This document shows positions 1 to 8,070 of a stretch of DNA of 64,000 bases, piece by piece; positions within the stretch are counted from its first letter, which is position 1, and each line of letters starts with the position of its first letter. The notes under the pieces were generated by a model. It was given only the letters and a program-made list of their open reading frames with translations. It was not told where the DNA came from and ran no database searches. The position numbers and the translations under genes were made by a program. Origin of the DNA: Paenibacillus sp. FSL R7-0273 (GTDB lineage Bacteria > Bacillota > Bacilli > Paenibacillales > Paenibacillaceae). The stretch lies in the NCBI RefSeq assembly GCF_000758625.1, contig NZ_CP009283.1:3297501-3361500 (forward strand), read 5' to 3'.

Positions 1-117
1 ATCATTGCGTCTCCGGTTATTGCCGCCGCTTTTGCGGCCCAGTCCATCAGCCTAATCCTTGCCTGGAGAAAGGGGAGCACGAAGCATGAGAACATTTCAG
101 CGCAGAGCCGTCTATAA
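1..117 (+). CDS. AgrB-like peptide-processing membrane protease, C-terminal end (partial)
   Basis: The first frame is open from the window edge to a TAA at 115-117 and gives 38 residues: a hydrophobic stretch (IIASPVIAAAFAAQSISLIL) followed by a short charged tail. This resembles the last membrane segment and tail of AgrB-family proteases, which cut and cyclise the AgrD peptide in the membrane. The catalytic His and Cys would lie upstream of the window, so they cannot be checked. The call rests mainly on the next gene, which overlaps it by 32 bases and looks like AgrD. Confidence 0.6.
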   Translation: MIASPVIAAAFAAQSISLILAWRKGSTKHENISAQSRL

Positions 118-220
118 GCTGGCTTCAGTCCTGTTTGCCGTTGCTGCTTTTATAGCAGAGGCTGTGCCGAGCGTACTTTACATCCACCAGCCGGAGATTC
201 CGGAAGAATTACTGAAATAG
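86..220 (+). CDS. AgrD-like cyclic lactone autoinducer peptide precursor (44 aa)
   Basis: A 44-residue ORF starts at ATG 86 behind a good ribosome site (AAGGGGAG, 70-77). It has the three parts of an AgrD precursor: a basic amphipathic N-terminal helix (residues 1-26), a short core P28-S-V-L-Y-I33, and an acidic tail HQPEIPEELLK. The tail is typical of the Firmicute cyclic-lactone autoinducer family. There is no cysteine, so Ser29 is the expected ring residue, giving a lactone rather than a thiolactone; the five residues S29-I33 are the likely mature ring (inference). It overlaps the end of the AgrB-like gene, which would process it, and is followed after 17 bases by a LytTR regulator. Confidence 0.75.
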   Translation: MRTFQRRAVYKLASVLFAVAAFIAEAVPSVLYIHQPEIPEELLK

Positions 221-237
221 TATTGGAGCTGGTTTTA

Positions 238-633
238 TTGAGCAGTATGTCTGTAACCCGTGATGCCAAGGGGAATTCGGGCCTGTCCGCCCTTGAAATC
301 ACGGAGATCACCTACATGGAGTTTGAACGCAGCCTGTACAGAATTGTTGTCCACACAAAGGATGATGTGTTTTATACGGTCGGAACCTTGAAATACTGGG
401 TGACCACCCTGAAGAGCTCCGGCTACAACTTTGTTCTTGCAGACCGCAACACTCTGATCAATGTCAAAAATATCATTCAGCTGGACAAAACCTTCCACGT
501 CGCCTACTTCGGCGAAAACCGCAAGGGCATAGAGCAGAAGTGCTTCCTGTCCGAAAAGGGCTACAAGGAGGTCGTCAAAGACGTCAAACTTTCGCAGCCG
601 AATATAACTTTTATTGAGCTGCCGCTTTGGTAG
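238..633 (+). CDS. LytTR-domain DNA-binding regulator, single domain
   Basis: This gene encodes about 131 residues made almost entirely of a LytTR DNA-binding domain, the domain found at the C-terminus of AgrA-type regulators. The text EITEITYMEFERSLYRIVVHT, the GTLKYW turn and the DRNTLINVKNI strand match the LytTR beta-rich fold. It has no receiver domain, so it is not a normal phosphorylated response regulator. The start is uncertain: TTG 238 has GGAG (225-228) at good distance, while ATG 247 would also give a sensible N-terminus. It lies 17 bases after the AgrD-like gene and is probably the transcription output of that locus. No sensor kinase is visible in the window. Confidence 0.75.
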   Translation: MSSMSVTRDAKGNSGLSALEITEITYMEFERSLYRIVVHTKDDVFYTVGTLKYWVTTLKSSGYNFVLADRNTLINVKNIIQLDKTFHVAYFGENRKGIEQKCFLSEKGYKEVVKDVKLSQPNITFIELPLW

Positions 634-657
634 TTCTTTTTTTATGCCGGGGAATGC

Positions 658-1398
658 TCAGCTGGTGTATGTATTCTTGACCCGTTTCGACAGGAAAAAA
701 TATGGCAGCCATACAATTGCGTAGATGGTCGATTGTAAAACACCTTCATAGACGTTCGTGCCTTCAAACACCTCATCGGCAAAGCCACCGGTTATGTGCA
801 GGACTAATGCAAGGTCGATGTAAGTGAATACGGCGGAAATTATAATAATAGCTACAGCAAGCTGTTTGAACTGCTTTCTGCGTTTGATGCACATGAATGC
901 CATGACCATTAATAAAATGATAATTAACACTTCTATAATTGTTTCAAAATATAAGGTAGGCATCCATAGAGCGCTGTAGTATTCATTAGAAGGATCAGCG
1001 AGACTGCGGAAGTCTGCCATTGTGAGCGTTACATAGGTGTCGTAACAGTTCAGGATATGCAGTACGAATTGGCTGGCCATTCCCAGTGCAAATAAAATTA
1101 GCCAGCCGCCGAAGCCGTACGGTCTTTTTTTCTGAGGATATGTATAAGGAGCTGATTCGGCTGCCGCTGCAGCCTCTCTATGTCCCGACTGCCCATACTC
1201 TGCCCTGTCGGAGCGGAGCTGTCTGCGGACCTTATCAAAGGAGCGGCCCACCAGGCCGAAGCAAAAGGCAAAGATTACTCCATTCAACAACATGCCCATG
1301 AACCCGAAATCATACCGGATCAGAGCCAAATAATAAAAAACAAAGCTGAAAAACAAACCTGTAATAGAAAACACGCCTGCCACTATATTCACCCACAT
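658..1398 (-). CDS. DUF2569-type membrane protein
   Basis: A 246-residue membrane protein of unknown function. The first 60 residues form two hydrophobic segments, followed by a basic linker (about 55-95). From residue 96 comes a block starting GFGGWLILFALGM, the usual opening of DUF2569 proteins, with four further hydrophobic segments. The upstream ribosome site is weak, so the start is less certain than the rest. It runs convergent with the LytTR gene, its stop lying 25 bases from that gene's stop. A perfect 17-bp palindrome sits about 65 bases upstream of the start. Confidence 0.6.
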   Translation of the reverse strand: MWVNIVAGVFSITGLFFSFVFYYLALIRYDFGFMGMLLNGVIFAFCFGLVGRSFDKVRRQLRSDRAEYGQSGHREAAAAAESAPYTYPQKKRPYGFGGWLILFALGMASQFVLHILNCYDTYVTLTMADFRSLADPSNEYYSALWMPTLYFETIIEVLIIILLMVMAFMCIKRRKQFKQLAVAIIIISAVFTYIDLALVLHITGGFADEVFEGTNVYEGVLQSTIYAIVWLPYFFLSKRVKNTYTS

Positions 1399-1461
1399 CA
1401 GGTCTGCATCGGATGCAGTATTTGCTGGTAGTCTGCAGATTTAAGATTACATTACAGGTGG

Positions 1462-1478
1462 ATGTTATGAAATAACAT
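1462..1478. promoter_or_regulatory. 17-bp palindrome upstream of DUF2569 gene
   Basis: The perfect inverted repeat ATGTTAT-GAA-ATAACAT is positioned where a regulator of the minus-strand gene could bind. No matching regulator lies nearby, and function is inferred only from symmetry and place. Confidence 0.35.
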
Positions 1479-1530
1479 AAATCTCATATTTAGCTAAAGG
1501 TTGTATGAAGGAGTATGTACACAAAAAATC

Positions 1531-1552
1531 GGAGCCCTATTTCTAGGGCTCC
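1531..1552. terminator. Short hairpin, terminator-like
   Basis: GGAGCCCTA and TAGGGCTCC form a 9-bp perfect stem around a TTTC loop, followed only by TTTC on the plus strand. The T-run is poor, so it may be a weak terminator or another structural element. Confidence 0.35.
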
Positions 1553-1817
1553 TTTCATGGGAGAGGAGAAACCGGACGAAGAGCTTATGGGGAAACGTAA
1601 GCCTGCTCCGCGGTTGTCTACGACATTTTGTGATGTCGATAATTACATGATGTCCGGAAATGAATGGTTCTATACACAGATGCTGAAACATTTTGGGCTT
1701 CGCTCAAAACTGACATAGATAGACAACCTTTTTATTTACCCTGATAATTGTGGTACTATAGGCTTGGACTTATGCCCTATAAGGCATAACAAACAGAGAC
1801 ATAGAGCAGGTGAATCG

Positions 1818-2426
1818 GTGAGAGTTGTATCGGGAAGTGCCAAGGGGAGACCCTTGAAGAGTGTTCCGGGTAACGGGACGCGTCCAACGACCGACAAGGT
1901 GAAGGAAGCGCTGTTCAGCATGATCGGCCCTTATTTTGACGGCGGGATTGCGCTGGATTTGTTCGCTGGGACCGGCGGTCTGGGGATTGAAGCGCTGAGC
2001 AGAGGGATGGAGCAGGCCGTGTTTGTGGACATGGAGCAGAAAAGCATCGACACGGTCCGTGCAAATCTGAAGGCTGCCAGGCTGGAGGATAAGGCGGAGG
2101 TGTACCGCAACGATGCAGGAAGAGCGCTTGGTGCGCTCGAGAAACGGGGACGGGCCTTCGATCTTGTGTTCCTGGACCCGCCATACCGGCTGAAGCACGG
2201 GGATGAACTGATGCTGACGCTGGCTGGCAAAGGATTACTGAATTCTGATGCGGTGATTGTACTGGAGCATGAGTCAAGCTACGCCTATCCCGAGGAGATT
2301 CCGGGGTTCTTCCGGACACGGCAGGCTATATACGGGGAGACGGCAATCTCCATTTATCAGTATGAAACTGCTTCAGAGGAAGCCGGCGTGAGCAGCGAGG
2401 AGGATAACGATGAGTCTGCAAATTAG
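1818..2426 (+). CDS. rsmD: 16S rRNA (guanine(966)-N(2))-methyltransferase RsmD
   Basis: RsmD methylates G966 of 16S rRNA on the small ribosomal subunit using S-adenosylmethionine. The protein opens MRVVSGSAKGRPLKSV, the standard start of this family, then shows the SAM-binding stretch LDLFAGTGGLGIEALSRG and the catalytic motif DPPY in LVFLDPPYRL. Its 202 residues fit the usual length. GTG 1818 is chosen because it gives the family N-terminus and has AGCAGGTG just upstream; an ATG at 1764 in the same frame would add 18 unrelated residues. It overlaps coaD by 17 bases, the common rsmD-coaD pair. Confidence 0.95.
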   Translation: MRVVSGSAKGRPLKSVPGNGTRPTTDKVKEALFSMIGPYFDGGIALDLFAGTGGLGIEALSRGMEQAVFVDMEQKSIDTVRANLKAARLEDKAEVYRNDAGRALGALEKRGRAFDLVFLDPPYRLKHGDELMLTLAGKGLLNSDAVIVLEHESSYAYPEEIPGFFRTRQAIYGETAISIYQYETASEEAGVSSEEDNDESAN

Positions 2427-2919
2427 AAAAGAACGTGTCGCCATCTATCCGGGGAGCTTTGATCCGGTCACGATGGGGCATATCGATATTATCCGGCGCG
2501 CTGCGAAACAGTTCGACCGACTGATTGTTACCGTGCTCAATAATCTCAGCAAAAAGCCGATGTTCACCGTAGAAGAGCGCACTGAGCTGCTGCGGCAGGC
2601 AACGGCGGATCTTCCGAACGTGGAGATAGACAGCTTCCGTGATCTTCTGGTGAATTATCTGCGCCAAAAAAACGCCCAGGTCATTGTGCGCGGAATACGC
2701 ACGGTAACCGACTTCGAGTATGAGCTGCAGACCGCCTCAATCAATCACAGCCTCGACCCTGAGGTGGAAACCATCTTCATGATGACCAATCCTAAATATT
2801 CGTACCTCAGTTCGAGTGTAGTGAAGGAGCTGGCGCATTTTGGCGGGAATGTTTCAGAATTCGTTACCCCGGAGGTTGAACAGGCGATGAAGCTTAAATT
2901 CAGCCAGCTGGACGCCTGA
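2410..2919 (+). CDS. coaD: Phosphopantetheine adenylyltransferase CoaD
   Basis: CoaD transfers AMP from ATP to 4'-phosphopantetheine, the penultimate step of coenzyme A synthesis in the cytoplasm. The N-terminus IYPGSFDPVTMGH carries the nucleotidyltransferase T/HxGH signature, and the C-terminal region has the ATP-loop motif YSYLSSSVVKE. IVRGIRTVTDFEYE is also characteristic. At 169 residues it is close to the usual 160. It starts inside the end of rsmD, so translation is probably coupled. Its last 20 bases overlap the end of ylbJ on the other strand. Confidence 0.97.
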   Translation: MSLQIRKERVAIYPGSFDPVTMGHIDIIRRAAKQFDRLIVTVLNNLSKKPMFTVEERTELLRQATADLPNVEIDSFRDLLVNYLRQKNAQVIVRGIRTVTDFEYELQTASINHSLDPEVETIFMMTNPKYSYLSSSVVKELAHFGGNVSEFVTPEVEQAMKLKFSQLDA

Positions 2920-4129
2920 GCCAGGTAAGGATCGCGGTTAATCCGGATAACAGAACAAGCAGCAGCATGACTACGGCTTGCAGGCTCAGCAGCTGCGGCA
3001 CCATATTCCACGCTGCCGGCAGAACGGCCGCACCCTCCGGGCCAGCCGGCTCTGTGCTGCTGATTGCCGGCAGGACAGCTGCAGCAGCATGCCGCAGCGG
3101 CTGCCACATTATAAAGGTCAGGCCAAAGGCGTATAACCCGTGCAGCAGTCTTCCGGCAGCATACGGCAGAAACCGGGCTCTGGCCTGTTTCAGCGCGGTC
3201 AGCGCCTGAAGCTGCCCGCAGATTCCGCTCCAGCCGAGCAGTGCAGACAGCAGTGCAAGGCTGGTTATACCCGCTGCGTCAAAAGCGAACGGCTCTGTAA
3301 CCTCGGAGGCCACCGCATTGGCACCCAGATGGACCTCAAGTATGCCGGCTGTCAAGACCGGCGGCAGCTGCGGAAGCCGGGCAGAAATAATGCTGATGAC
3401 AACAGAGAACATAATCATATATCCGCCGATAACCATCAGGCTCTGTACTGCGTTGGACACGGATTCGCCGAGGAGTCTGCCGAAGCTGCGGCCGTCCTGT
3501 TCGCGGGCTGCCGTGACGGCCCGCCGGACCCGTGCCGGCAGCGAAGCCGGTGTAACAGGAAGAGGCTTTACAGCGCCGTCAGGCTTCCCGCCTCTGGCCG
3601 AGAACAGCGCTGACGTGAGGCCGGCGGCCAGTCCGGACAGCCAATGAATGGCAAGCAGGATGTATCCGGCAGCCGGGCTGTGCAGAAAGGCGGCCCCGAC
3701 AACTATAATTACTGTTACGGGGCTTGCAAAATGGGCCAGCGAGGCAAGCCTGCCGGCGTCCTTGTCCGGAATGCCGCCCTGCTTATGAAGCTGCTGCACG
3801 CCGCCGGCACCTGCCGGGAACCCGGCGGCCATGCCGAGGGCGAGCGTCCAGCCCGCCGCTCCGGGCAGCCGGAACACCCTGGTCATCAGCGGACCCAGCA
3901 GTACACCGAAGCCGTGCACGAAGCCCGAGGCGGTCAGCATTTCTGAGAGGATCAGGAAGGGCAAAAGCGCCGGGAAAACCAGCGTCCACCAGAGCTTGAG
4001 ACCCTGCAGCGAAGCTGCAAATGAGGATTCTGGTGCAGCTATGATGGCAGCCGCCAGCAGAATGGCGGCTGCTCCGGACAGAAAAGGTGCGGAAGCTGAT
4101 GTTATTCTCCGTATTTTTACGTTATTCAT
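2900..4129 (-). CDS. ylbJ: Sporulation integral membrane protein YlbJ
   Basis: A 409-residue multi-pass membrane protein matching YlbJ, a nucleoside-recognition (Gate) family protein needed for spore cortex formation in Bacillus, where it is made in the mother cell. Diagnostic stretches are WWTLVFPALLPFLILSEML, GMAAGFPAGA and the later TEPFAFDAAGI. Of the starts near the 5' end, ATG 4129 is preferred because AGAGGTG lies nine bases before it; GTG 4141 and ATG 4138 sit on or too close to that site. It is transcribed away from ylbL and converges on coaD with a 20-base overlap. Confidence 0.88.
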   Translation of the reverse strand: MNNVKIRRITSASAPFLSGAAAILLAAAIIAAPESSFAASLQGLKLWWTLVFPALLPFLILSEMLTASGFVHGFGVLLGPLMTRVFRLPGAAGWTLALGMAAGFPAGAGGVQQLHKQGGIPDKDAGRLASLAHFASPVTVIIVVGAAFLHSPAAGYILLAIHWLSGLAAGLTSALFSARGGKPDGAVKPLPVTPASLPARVRRAVTAAREQDGRSFGRLLGESVSNAVQSLMVIGGYMIMFSVVISIISARLPQLPPVLTAGILEVHLGANAVASEVTEPFAFDAAGITSLALLSALLGWSGICGQLQALTALKQARARFLPYAAGRLLHGLYAFGLTFIMWQPLRHAAAAVLPAISSTEPAGPEGAAVLPAAWNMVPQLLSLQAVVMLLLVLLSGLTAILTWLRRPAG

Positions 4130-4283
4130 TTTAGGCATCACCTCTTCATAGGTTAAGACAAGGCTTGCGGGCTGTTATCAATTTATGCACAGCAGACAAC
4201 CATCATGCCACAGCAGGAGCTGGCGCAGCAGTGAGCACGCCGCCTGTATCCGTTACAGAGCCCCAGGAAAGAAGGGAATCGCA

Positions 4284-5333
4284 TTGAGGCAACAGAAACG
4301 CCGGGTAGGAATCCGGTCATTCGCCTACCTGTTTACTTTTGTGGTGATACTTTACGTTACCGTTTTTATGAATACACCTTATATTGTGTACCAGCCGGGG
4401 AGAGCCTCTGAGGTTGCGCCGATGATCAGGGTGGAGAATGCCGACAAGGATGAAAAGGGCACGTTCATGATGACGACCGTGTCAGCCAGCTATGCGAATG
4501 TGGCCCTGCTGATCGCCTCCGTCTTCAATGCCAACAGTGAGGTTGTGCTGAAGGAAGCGCGGCTTGGTGACAAAACAGAGCAGGAATATGCGGCGGAGCA
4601 GGTCTATTATATGAACAGCTCGCAGTCGTTCGCAGTTCAGGCTGCGTATCATGCGGCAGATATTCCTTATAAGGATGTTGTGGATTATTTGTACGTATTC
4701 TCCGTCCCTGATACAAGTAATGCCGGACAGTTCCAGCCCGGGGACCGGATCATCACGGTGGAAGGCCAGCATATTCCTGATCCGCAGGCCTTGTCGGCAC
4801 TGCTGTCCTCCAGGAAGATTGGAGACCGGGTAGAGGCTGTTCTGCAGCGCGGCGGCAAGGAAATTACAGAGCAGGTGAAGTTAGTTGAGGTAAAGGATGC
4901 AGATAATGGAGGCGTTAAGCCCGGCTTCGGCGTTGTAATCGGAGCGGTCCAGAAGATTGAGCCCCAAATCCCCGGTAAAGGAGTCAGCTTCACTGACACG
5001 GATGTCGGCGGACCGTCAGCAGGGCTGATGTTTACGATGGAAATCTATAATCAGCTGACTCCTGGCGATCTGACCGCAGGCCACCGGATAGCCGGTACGG
5101 GGACTATTACTGCTGAAGGAACGGTTGGAGCCATCGGCGGGGTTAAGCATAAGATTGTCGCTGCGGACCGCGAGGGGGCAGAGGTGTTTTTTGTGCCTGT
5201 CAAAAACTATGGAGAAGCCAAAGCAAAGGCAGACCAGATAGGCACCGCCATGAAGCTGGTGCCTGTATCTACACTGGACGAGGCGCTGGATTATATGGAG
5301 AAGCTGGCGGCTACAGCATCACCGGCGGCATAA
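4284..5333 (+). CDS. ylbL: PDZ/Lon-type membrane protease YlbL (SepM family)
   Basis: A 349-residue membrane-anchored serine protease. One N-terminal transmembrane helix (about residues 10-30) is followed by an extracytoplasmic part with a PDZ domain (FQPGDRIITVEGQHI) and a C-terminal Lon-type protease domain. The catalytic Ser is in VGGPSAGLMFT and the Lys in IGGVKHK, so the Ser-Lys dyad is intact. SepM in streptococci trims a signal peptide, and YlbL in Bacillus takes part in DNA-damage checkpoint recovery. TTG 4284 is chosen: it has AAAGAAGGGA six bases before it and gives a short tail before the helix. It overlaps tmcAL convergently by 23 bases. Confidence 0.9.
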   Translation: MRQQKRRVGIRSFAYLFTFVVILYVTVFMNTPYIVYQPGRASEVAPMIRVENADKDEKGTFMMTTVSASYANVALLIASVFNANSEVVLKEARLGDKTEQEYAAEQVYYMNSSQSFAVQAAYHAADIPYKDVVDYLYVFSVPDTSNAGQFQPGDRIITVEGQHIPDPQALSALLSSRKIGDRVEAVLQRGGKEITEQVKLVEVKDADNGGVKPGFGVVIGAVQKIEPQIPGKGVSFTDTDVGGPSAGLMFTMEIYNQLTPGDLTAGHRIAGTGTITAEGTVGAIGGVKHKIVAADREGAEVFFVPVKNYGEAKAKADQIGTAMKLVPVSTLDEALDYMEKLAATASPAA

Positions 5334-6549
5334 GATAATCCGCGTACAGCTCGCTGCGCTGGGGATTTGCGAATGCACCGGCGTAAGCGGCCGCTGCCCG
5401 GAGATCACGCTCAAGGCCGGGATGGCTGAGCTGTGCCGGGGAGATTACCACGGGCCATGCGGCAGTCTGCTTCATTGTTTTGAGCAGCCTGCGTCCGCTC
5501 TCGCGGAAGCCGAGCACCCGGATGTACCCGGGGCCTTTGGCCAATTCGGCCGGGGACAGCTCTGCCTTGCTGTGGTTCAGTAAGCTGTGTACCAGCAGGC
5601 GCTGCAGGCGGGTGTGCGTGTATCGCTTGCTTTTTAGCGCCTCCAGGAGTCCGCCTGCGGTGAACTGGTCCAGCTGCGGTAACACTTTGAGCAGCCGGTT
5701 CTCCAGCCCTTCATTCATATCCTGGAGCATCCGCAGCTCCTCTGCGGTCCGGGTGATGAGGACGTGGCGCAGCTGGCTGCGGAAGTCCTCCAGGCTTACC
5801 GGACCCCTGCCTGCCGCATGCTCCCGCTCCAGAATGGATATGCTATATTCCGGCATGTATGCCGCCGGAGAGCCGCCCTCCAGCAGCAGCCGGCGGATCG
5901 CCGTGGCGCTGGCAATGGACGACCCGCGCTGCAGCGGGTCGTGGAACCCCGCGCCGGTGCGCGGCGCGGTGAGGGGCCTGATCGCGCTGCCGAGCCGGCG
6001 CAGCGCGATCAGGTAGTGCAGGCCGAGGCTGTTGTTGGGCTGCCGCAGCAGCGCCTCGGCCTGGGACGGACTCCCGTGCCCGCCGGGAGTCCCGGACCAG
6101 ACGGCCGCCGCAGCCGCGCTGAAGGCGGCCGGGAAGCTCGCTCCGAGCGCCAGGCGGCGGCGGAGCTCCTCCTGCAGCTCGCTGCTCTCATCGGCCAGGA
6201 ACTCCGCCAGCCCGAGCAGCATGCTTAAACTGCCTGCTTCGGAGCCGAAGCACAGGCTGTCGACGGCTCCGGTCGCCTCCAGCAGTGAAACCGCTCCGAA
6301 GGCGAACCATTCCGCCGGCTGCAGGGCATAGCCGACCGGCAGCTCAAGCACGAGGTCGGCGCCCATATGCAGCGCCATCTCCGTACGGGCCTGCTTGCTC
6401 ACCGCCGCTGGCTCGCCGCGCTGGGTGAACGGCCCGCTCATCACGACGATGGAGGTGTCCGCACCGGACAGTCTTTTGGCCTCATTAAAATGGTGGACAT
6501 GGCCGTTATGTAAAGGATTATATTCAGCGATTATGCCGACAGTAGTCAC
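5311..6549 (-). CDS. tmcAL: tRNA(Met) cytidine acetate ligase TmcAL (YlbM)
   Basis: TmcAL uses acetate and ATP to form N4-acetylcytidine at the wobble base C34 of elongator tRNA-Met. The 412-residue protein begins with GIIAEYNPLHNGH, the nucleotidyltransferase HxGH motif of this family, then VVMSGPFTQRGEPA and ADLVLELPVGYALQPAE, both highly characteristic. The start is GTG 6549 with GGAGTGA upstream. The middle is unusually rich in Ala and GC compared with neighbours. It lies divergent from yceD, whose promoter is in the 150-base gap, and converges on ylbL. Confidence 0.93.
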   Translation of the reverse strand: MTTVGIIAEYNPLHNGHVHHFNEAKRLSGADTSIVVMSGPFTQRGEPAAVSKQARTEMALHMGADLVLELPVGYALQPAEWFAFGAVSLLEATGAVDSLCFGSEAGSLSMLLGLAEFLADESSELQEELRRRLALGASFPAAFSAAAAAVWSGTPGGHGSPSQAEALLRQPNNSLGLHYLIALRRLGSAIRPLTAPRTGAGFHDPLQRGSSIASATAIRRLLLEGGSPAAYMPEYSISILEREHAAGRGPVSLEDFRSQLRHVLITRTAEELRMLQDMNEGLENRLLKVLPQLDQFTAGGLLEALKSKRYTHTRLQRLLVHSLLNHSKAELSPAELAKGPGYIRVLGFRESGRRLLKTMKQTAAWPVVISPAQLSHPGLERDLRAAAAYAGAFANPQRSELYADYLMPPVML

Positions 6550-6642
6550 TGCTTATGTCACTCCAAATCGTATTTGATATATTGGGCTAATAGTTATATC
6601 ATAAGTTGTCCCGGTTATCGAAACAATATAAAGGAAAAATGG

Positions 6643-6672
6643 TTGACAAACTTCGGTAATTCTAGGTATAAT
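6643..6672 (+). promoter_or_regulatory. Strong sigma-A promoter for yceD-rpmF
   Basis: Consensus boxes TTGACA (6643-6648) and TATAAT (6667-6672) are 18 bases apart, and transcription should start near 6680, shortly before yceD. Both boxes match the consensus fully, which fits ribosomal-protein expression. Confidence 0.85.
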
Positions 6673-6699
6673 AATTTTTGTTTGTTTGGAGTGATGAAT

Positions 6700-7221
6700 A
6701 TGAAGATTCACTTTCGCAAATTGGCTAATGCCGACGAGCCTCTGCACCTCCACGAAACACTGGATGTCAGCGAGCTTGTCAAAGGGCGGAAGGATATACT
6801 TTCTGTTGCACCGCTTACAGTGGACCTTAAAGCGCTGCCCGCGGGAACCGATAGTGTGAACGTGGTGGGAACATTGGAAGGGAATGTGGACATGTTATGT
6901 GCACGTTGCCTCAGCGAGGTTAACAGCAAATTGAACATTCCTTTTGCTGAGACTTTCAAATGGCTTAAGCAGCCGCTTCTTCCAGAAGACGAAGATGAAG
7001 AACTCATCTACGCCCAGGACGAGATTGTGGATCTTGTTCCTTACGCGGAAGAAAACTTCGTACTGCACATACCGGATTCGGTATTGTGCAAGGCAGACTG
7101 TCTTGGTCTTTGTCAGACATGTGGACAAAATTTGAACGAAGGCACCTGCAGTTGCGACAACACAGTAGTCGATCCCCGGCTTGCTGCGTTGAAAGGATTC
7201 TTTACCAAGCAAGATGACTAA
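6700..7221 (+). CDS. yceD: YceD family protein (DUF177, YlbN)
   Basis: A 173-residue protein of the YceD/DUF177 family, found next to rpmF across bacteria and linked to 23S rRNA or ribosome large-subunit maturation, although its exact role is unsettled. It has the family pattern [20 protein letters not shown] strand text and a cysteine cluster [16 protein letters not shown] with a final C-S-C, which may bind metal. ATG 6700 is chosen because GGAGTG ends six bases before it; ATG 6694 directly abuts that site. It is the first gene of the yceD-rpmF operon. Confidence 0.88.
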   Translation: MKIHFRKLANADEPLHLHETLDVSELVKGRKDILSVAPLTVDLKALPAGTDSVNVVGTLEGNVDMLCARCLSEVNSKLNIPFAETFKWLKQPLLPEDEDEELIYAQDEIVDLVPYAEENFVLHIPDSVLCKADCLGLCQTCGQNLNEGTCSCDNTVVDPRLAALKGFFTKQDD

Positions 7222-7274
7222 GAACAAATCCCGGGTTACACCGGGTCAACAACAAAATCAGGAGGTTGATAATC

Positions 7275-7448
7275 ATGGCAGTACCACAACGCAGAACGTC
7301 CAAGACTCGCCGCGACAAACGTCGCACTCACTTCAAATTGGCAGTACCGGGTATGGTGAAATGTGAACAATGCGGAGAGCTGAAACTGGCTCACCACGTA
7401 TGCAAAGTTTGCGGAACTTACAAAGCTAGAGAAATCATCAAACAATAG
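7275..7448 (+). CDS. rpmF: 50S ribosomal protein L32
   Basis: Ribosomal protein L32 of 57 residues, starting [18 protein letters not shown] as in other Firmicutes. Two CxxC pairs, CEQCG and CKVCG, form the zinc-ribbon version of L32. ATG 7275 follows GGAGGTTGATAATC at good spacing. It is co-transcribed with yceD and ends in a hairpin terminator. Confidence 0.97.
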   Translation: MAVPQRRTSKTRRDKRRTHFKLAVPGMVKCEQCGELKLAHHVCKVCGTYKAREIIKQ

Positions 7449-7461
7449 TTTGTGATAAGAG

Positions 7462-7497
7462 ATAGCACTTCATCTTAGGGTGGGGTGCTATTTTTTT
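7462..7497 (+). terminator. rpmF operon terminator
   Basis: ATAGCAC (7462-7468) pairs with GTGCTAT (7485-7491) and is followed by seven T residues. It closes the yceD-rpmF transcript. Confidence 0.8.
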
Positions 7498-7560
7498 GTG
7501 GGCAGAACTGCGGGTGTTAGAGGTTTAAGGCCAACTGACATTCGTTCTCCGCAAACTATA

Positions 7561-7746
7561 CTAACAGACATTAGCGCCTTTATTTTCACGAAAAGAAGGT
7601 GTTTTTCTATCTAACGGACCGTATTGCTCTTATCCCCTCTCTTGAGGCCGTGATTTAGGCAGAACTCAGTAGATAAGGGCGCTGGTGTCCGATAGCTTGC
7701 TTTAACAGGTGGGGTAATCCACAATAAGGGCTGCTCGGTCCGTTAG
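7561..7746. repeat. Nested inverted-repeat element (four related 23-bp units)
   Basis: Four related 23-base units occur here. Two read CTAAC(A/G)GAC...TTAT on the plus strand at 7561-7583 and 7611-7633; two are in the opposite orientation at 7673-7695 and 7724-7746, reading ATAAGGGC...CCG(A/T)TAG. By eye the 7611 and 7724 copies match at 18 of 23 positions and the other comparisons at about 16. Units within each arm are about 50 bases apart, so the whole is a roughly symmetric palindrome of 186 bp. No ORF or transposase is present. It looks like a non-coding intergenic repeat, possibly a dispersed family. Confidence 0.6.
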
Positions 7747-7846
7747 CTGTGCGTGAAATTTCCTGAAAGCAGCAAATCTGCCGGCCTGTGAAAGCGGCAT
7801 TGACGTAACTTTCATGTCAATGCTTTATTTTTACCGGTAGATGCTT

Positions 7847-7874
7847 TATACTACATATTAGTACCAGGTTCTAA
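7847..7874 (+). promoter_or_regulatory. fapR promoter with FapR operator
   Basis: The 17-mer TTAGTACCAGGTTCTAA (7858-7874) matches the known FapR operator pattern (TTAGTACCnnnTnCTAA). It lies directly after a TATACT -10 candidate (7847-7852), where binding would block transcription. A -35 box is not clear. This indicates that fapR and the downstream lipid genes are repressed by FapR and released by malonyl-CoA, as in Bacillus. Confidence 0.85.
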
Positions 7875-8070
7875 ATGAAATTTTAACCATAGCAGCTATG
7901 ATGACAGCGGCCTTTCCGTGGCCGGATGCTTTGATCAGATATAAGAATACTACAGGCATATCGCCGGATATCATCCTTATATTTCCGTTGGAGCGCTAAC
8001 CCTGCTATGGCAGAGGGTGCAGCCGTTTCACGCCCGAGCATGTGCCAGGAGGTGAGCCGCCATAGAGCGG

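Larger units (their letters stand above)
1399..1817. other. Intergenic stretch with palindrome, hairpin and possible rsmD promoter
   Basis: No convincing gene is present. It holds the palindrome at 1462-1478, a 9-bp hairpin at 1531-1552, and a TGgTACTAT extended -10 candidate (1751-1759) that could serve rsmD. A 67-codon ORF (1515-1718) spans the hairpin, has unremarkable composition and was not called. Confidence 0.5.

Noticed and set aside
1515..1718. 67-codon plus-strand ORF before rsmD
   Set aside because: It has a passable upstream GGAG but spans a hairpin, has no recognisable domain and unremarkable composition; I judged it a chance ORF.
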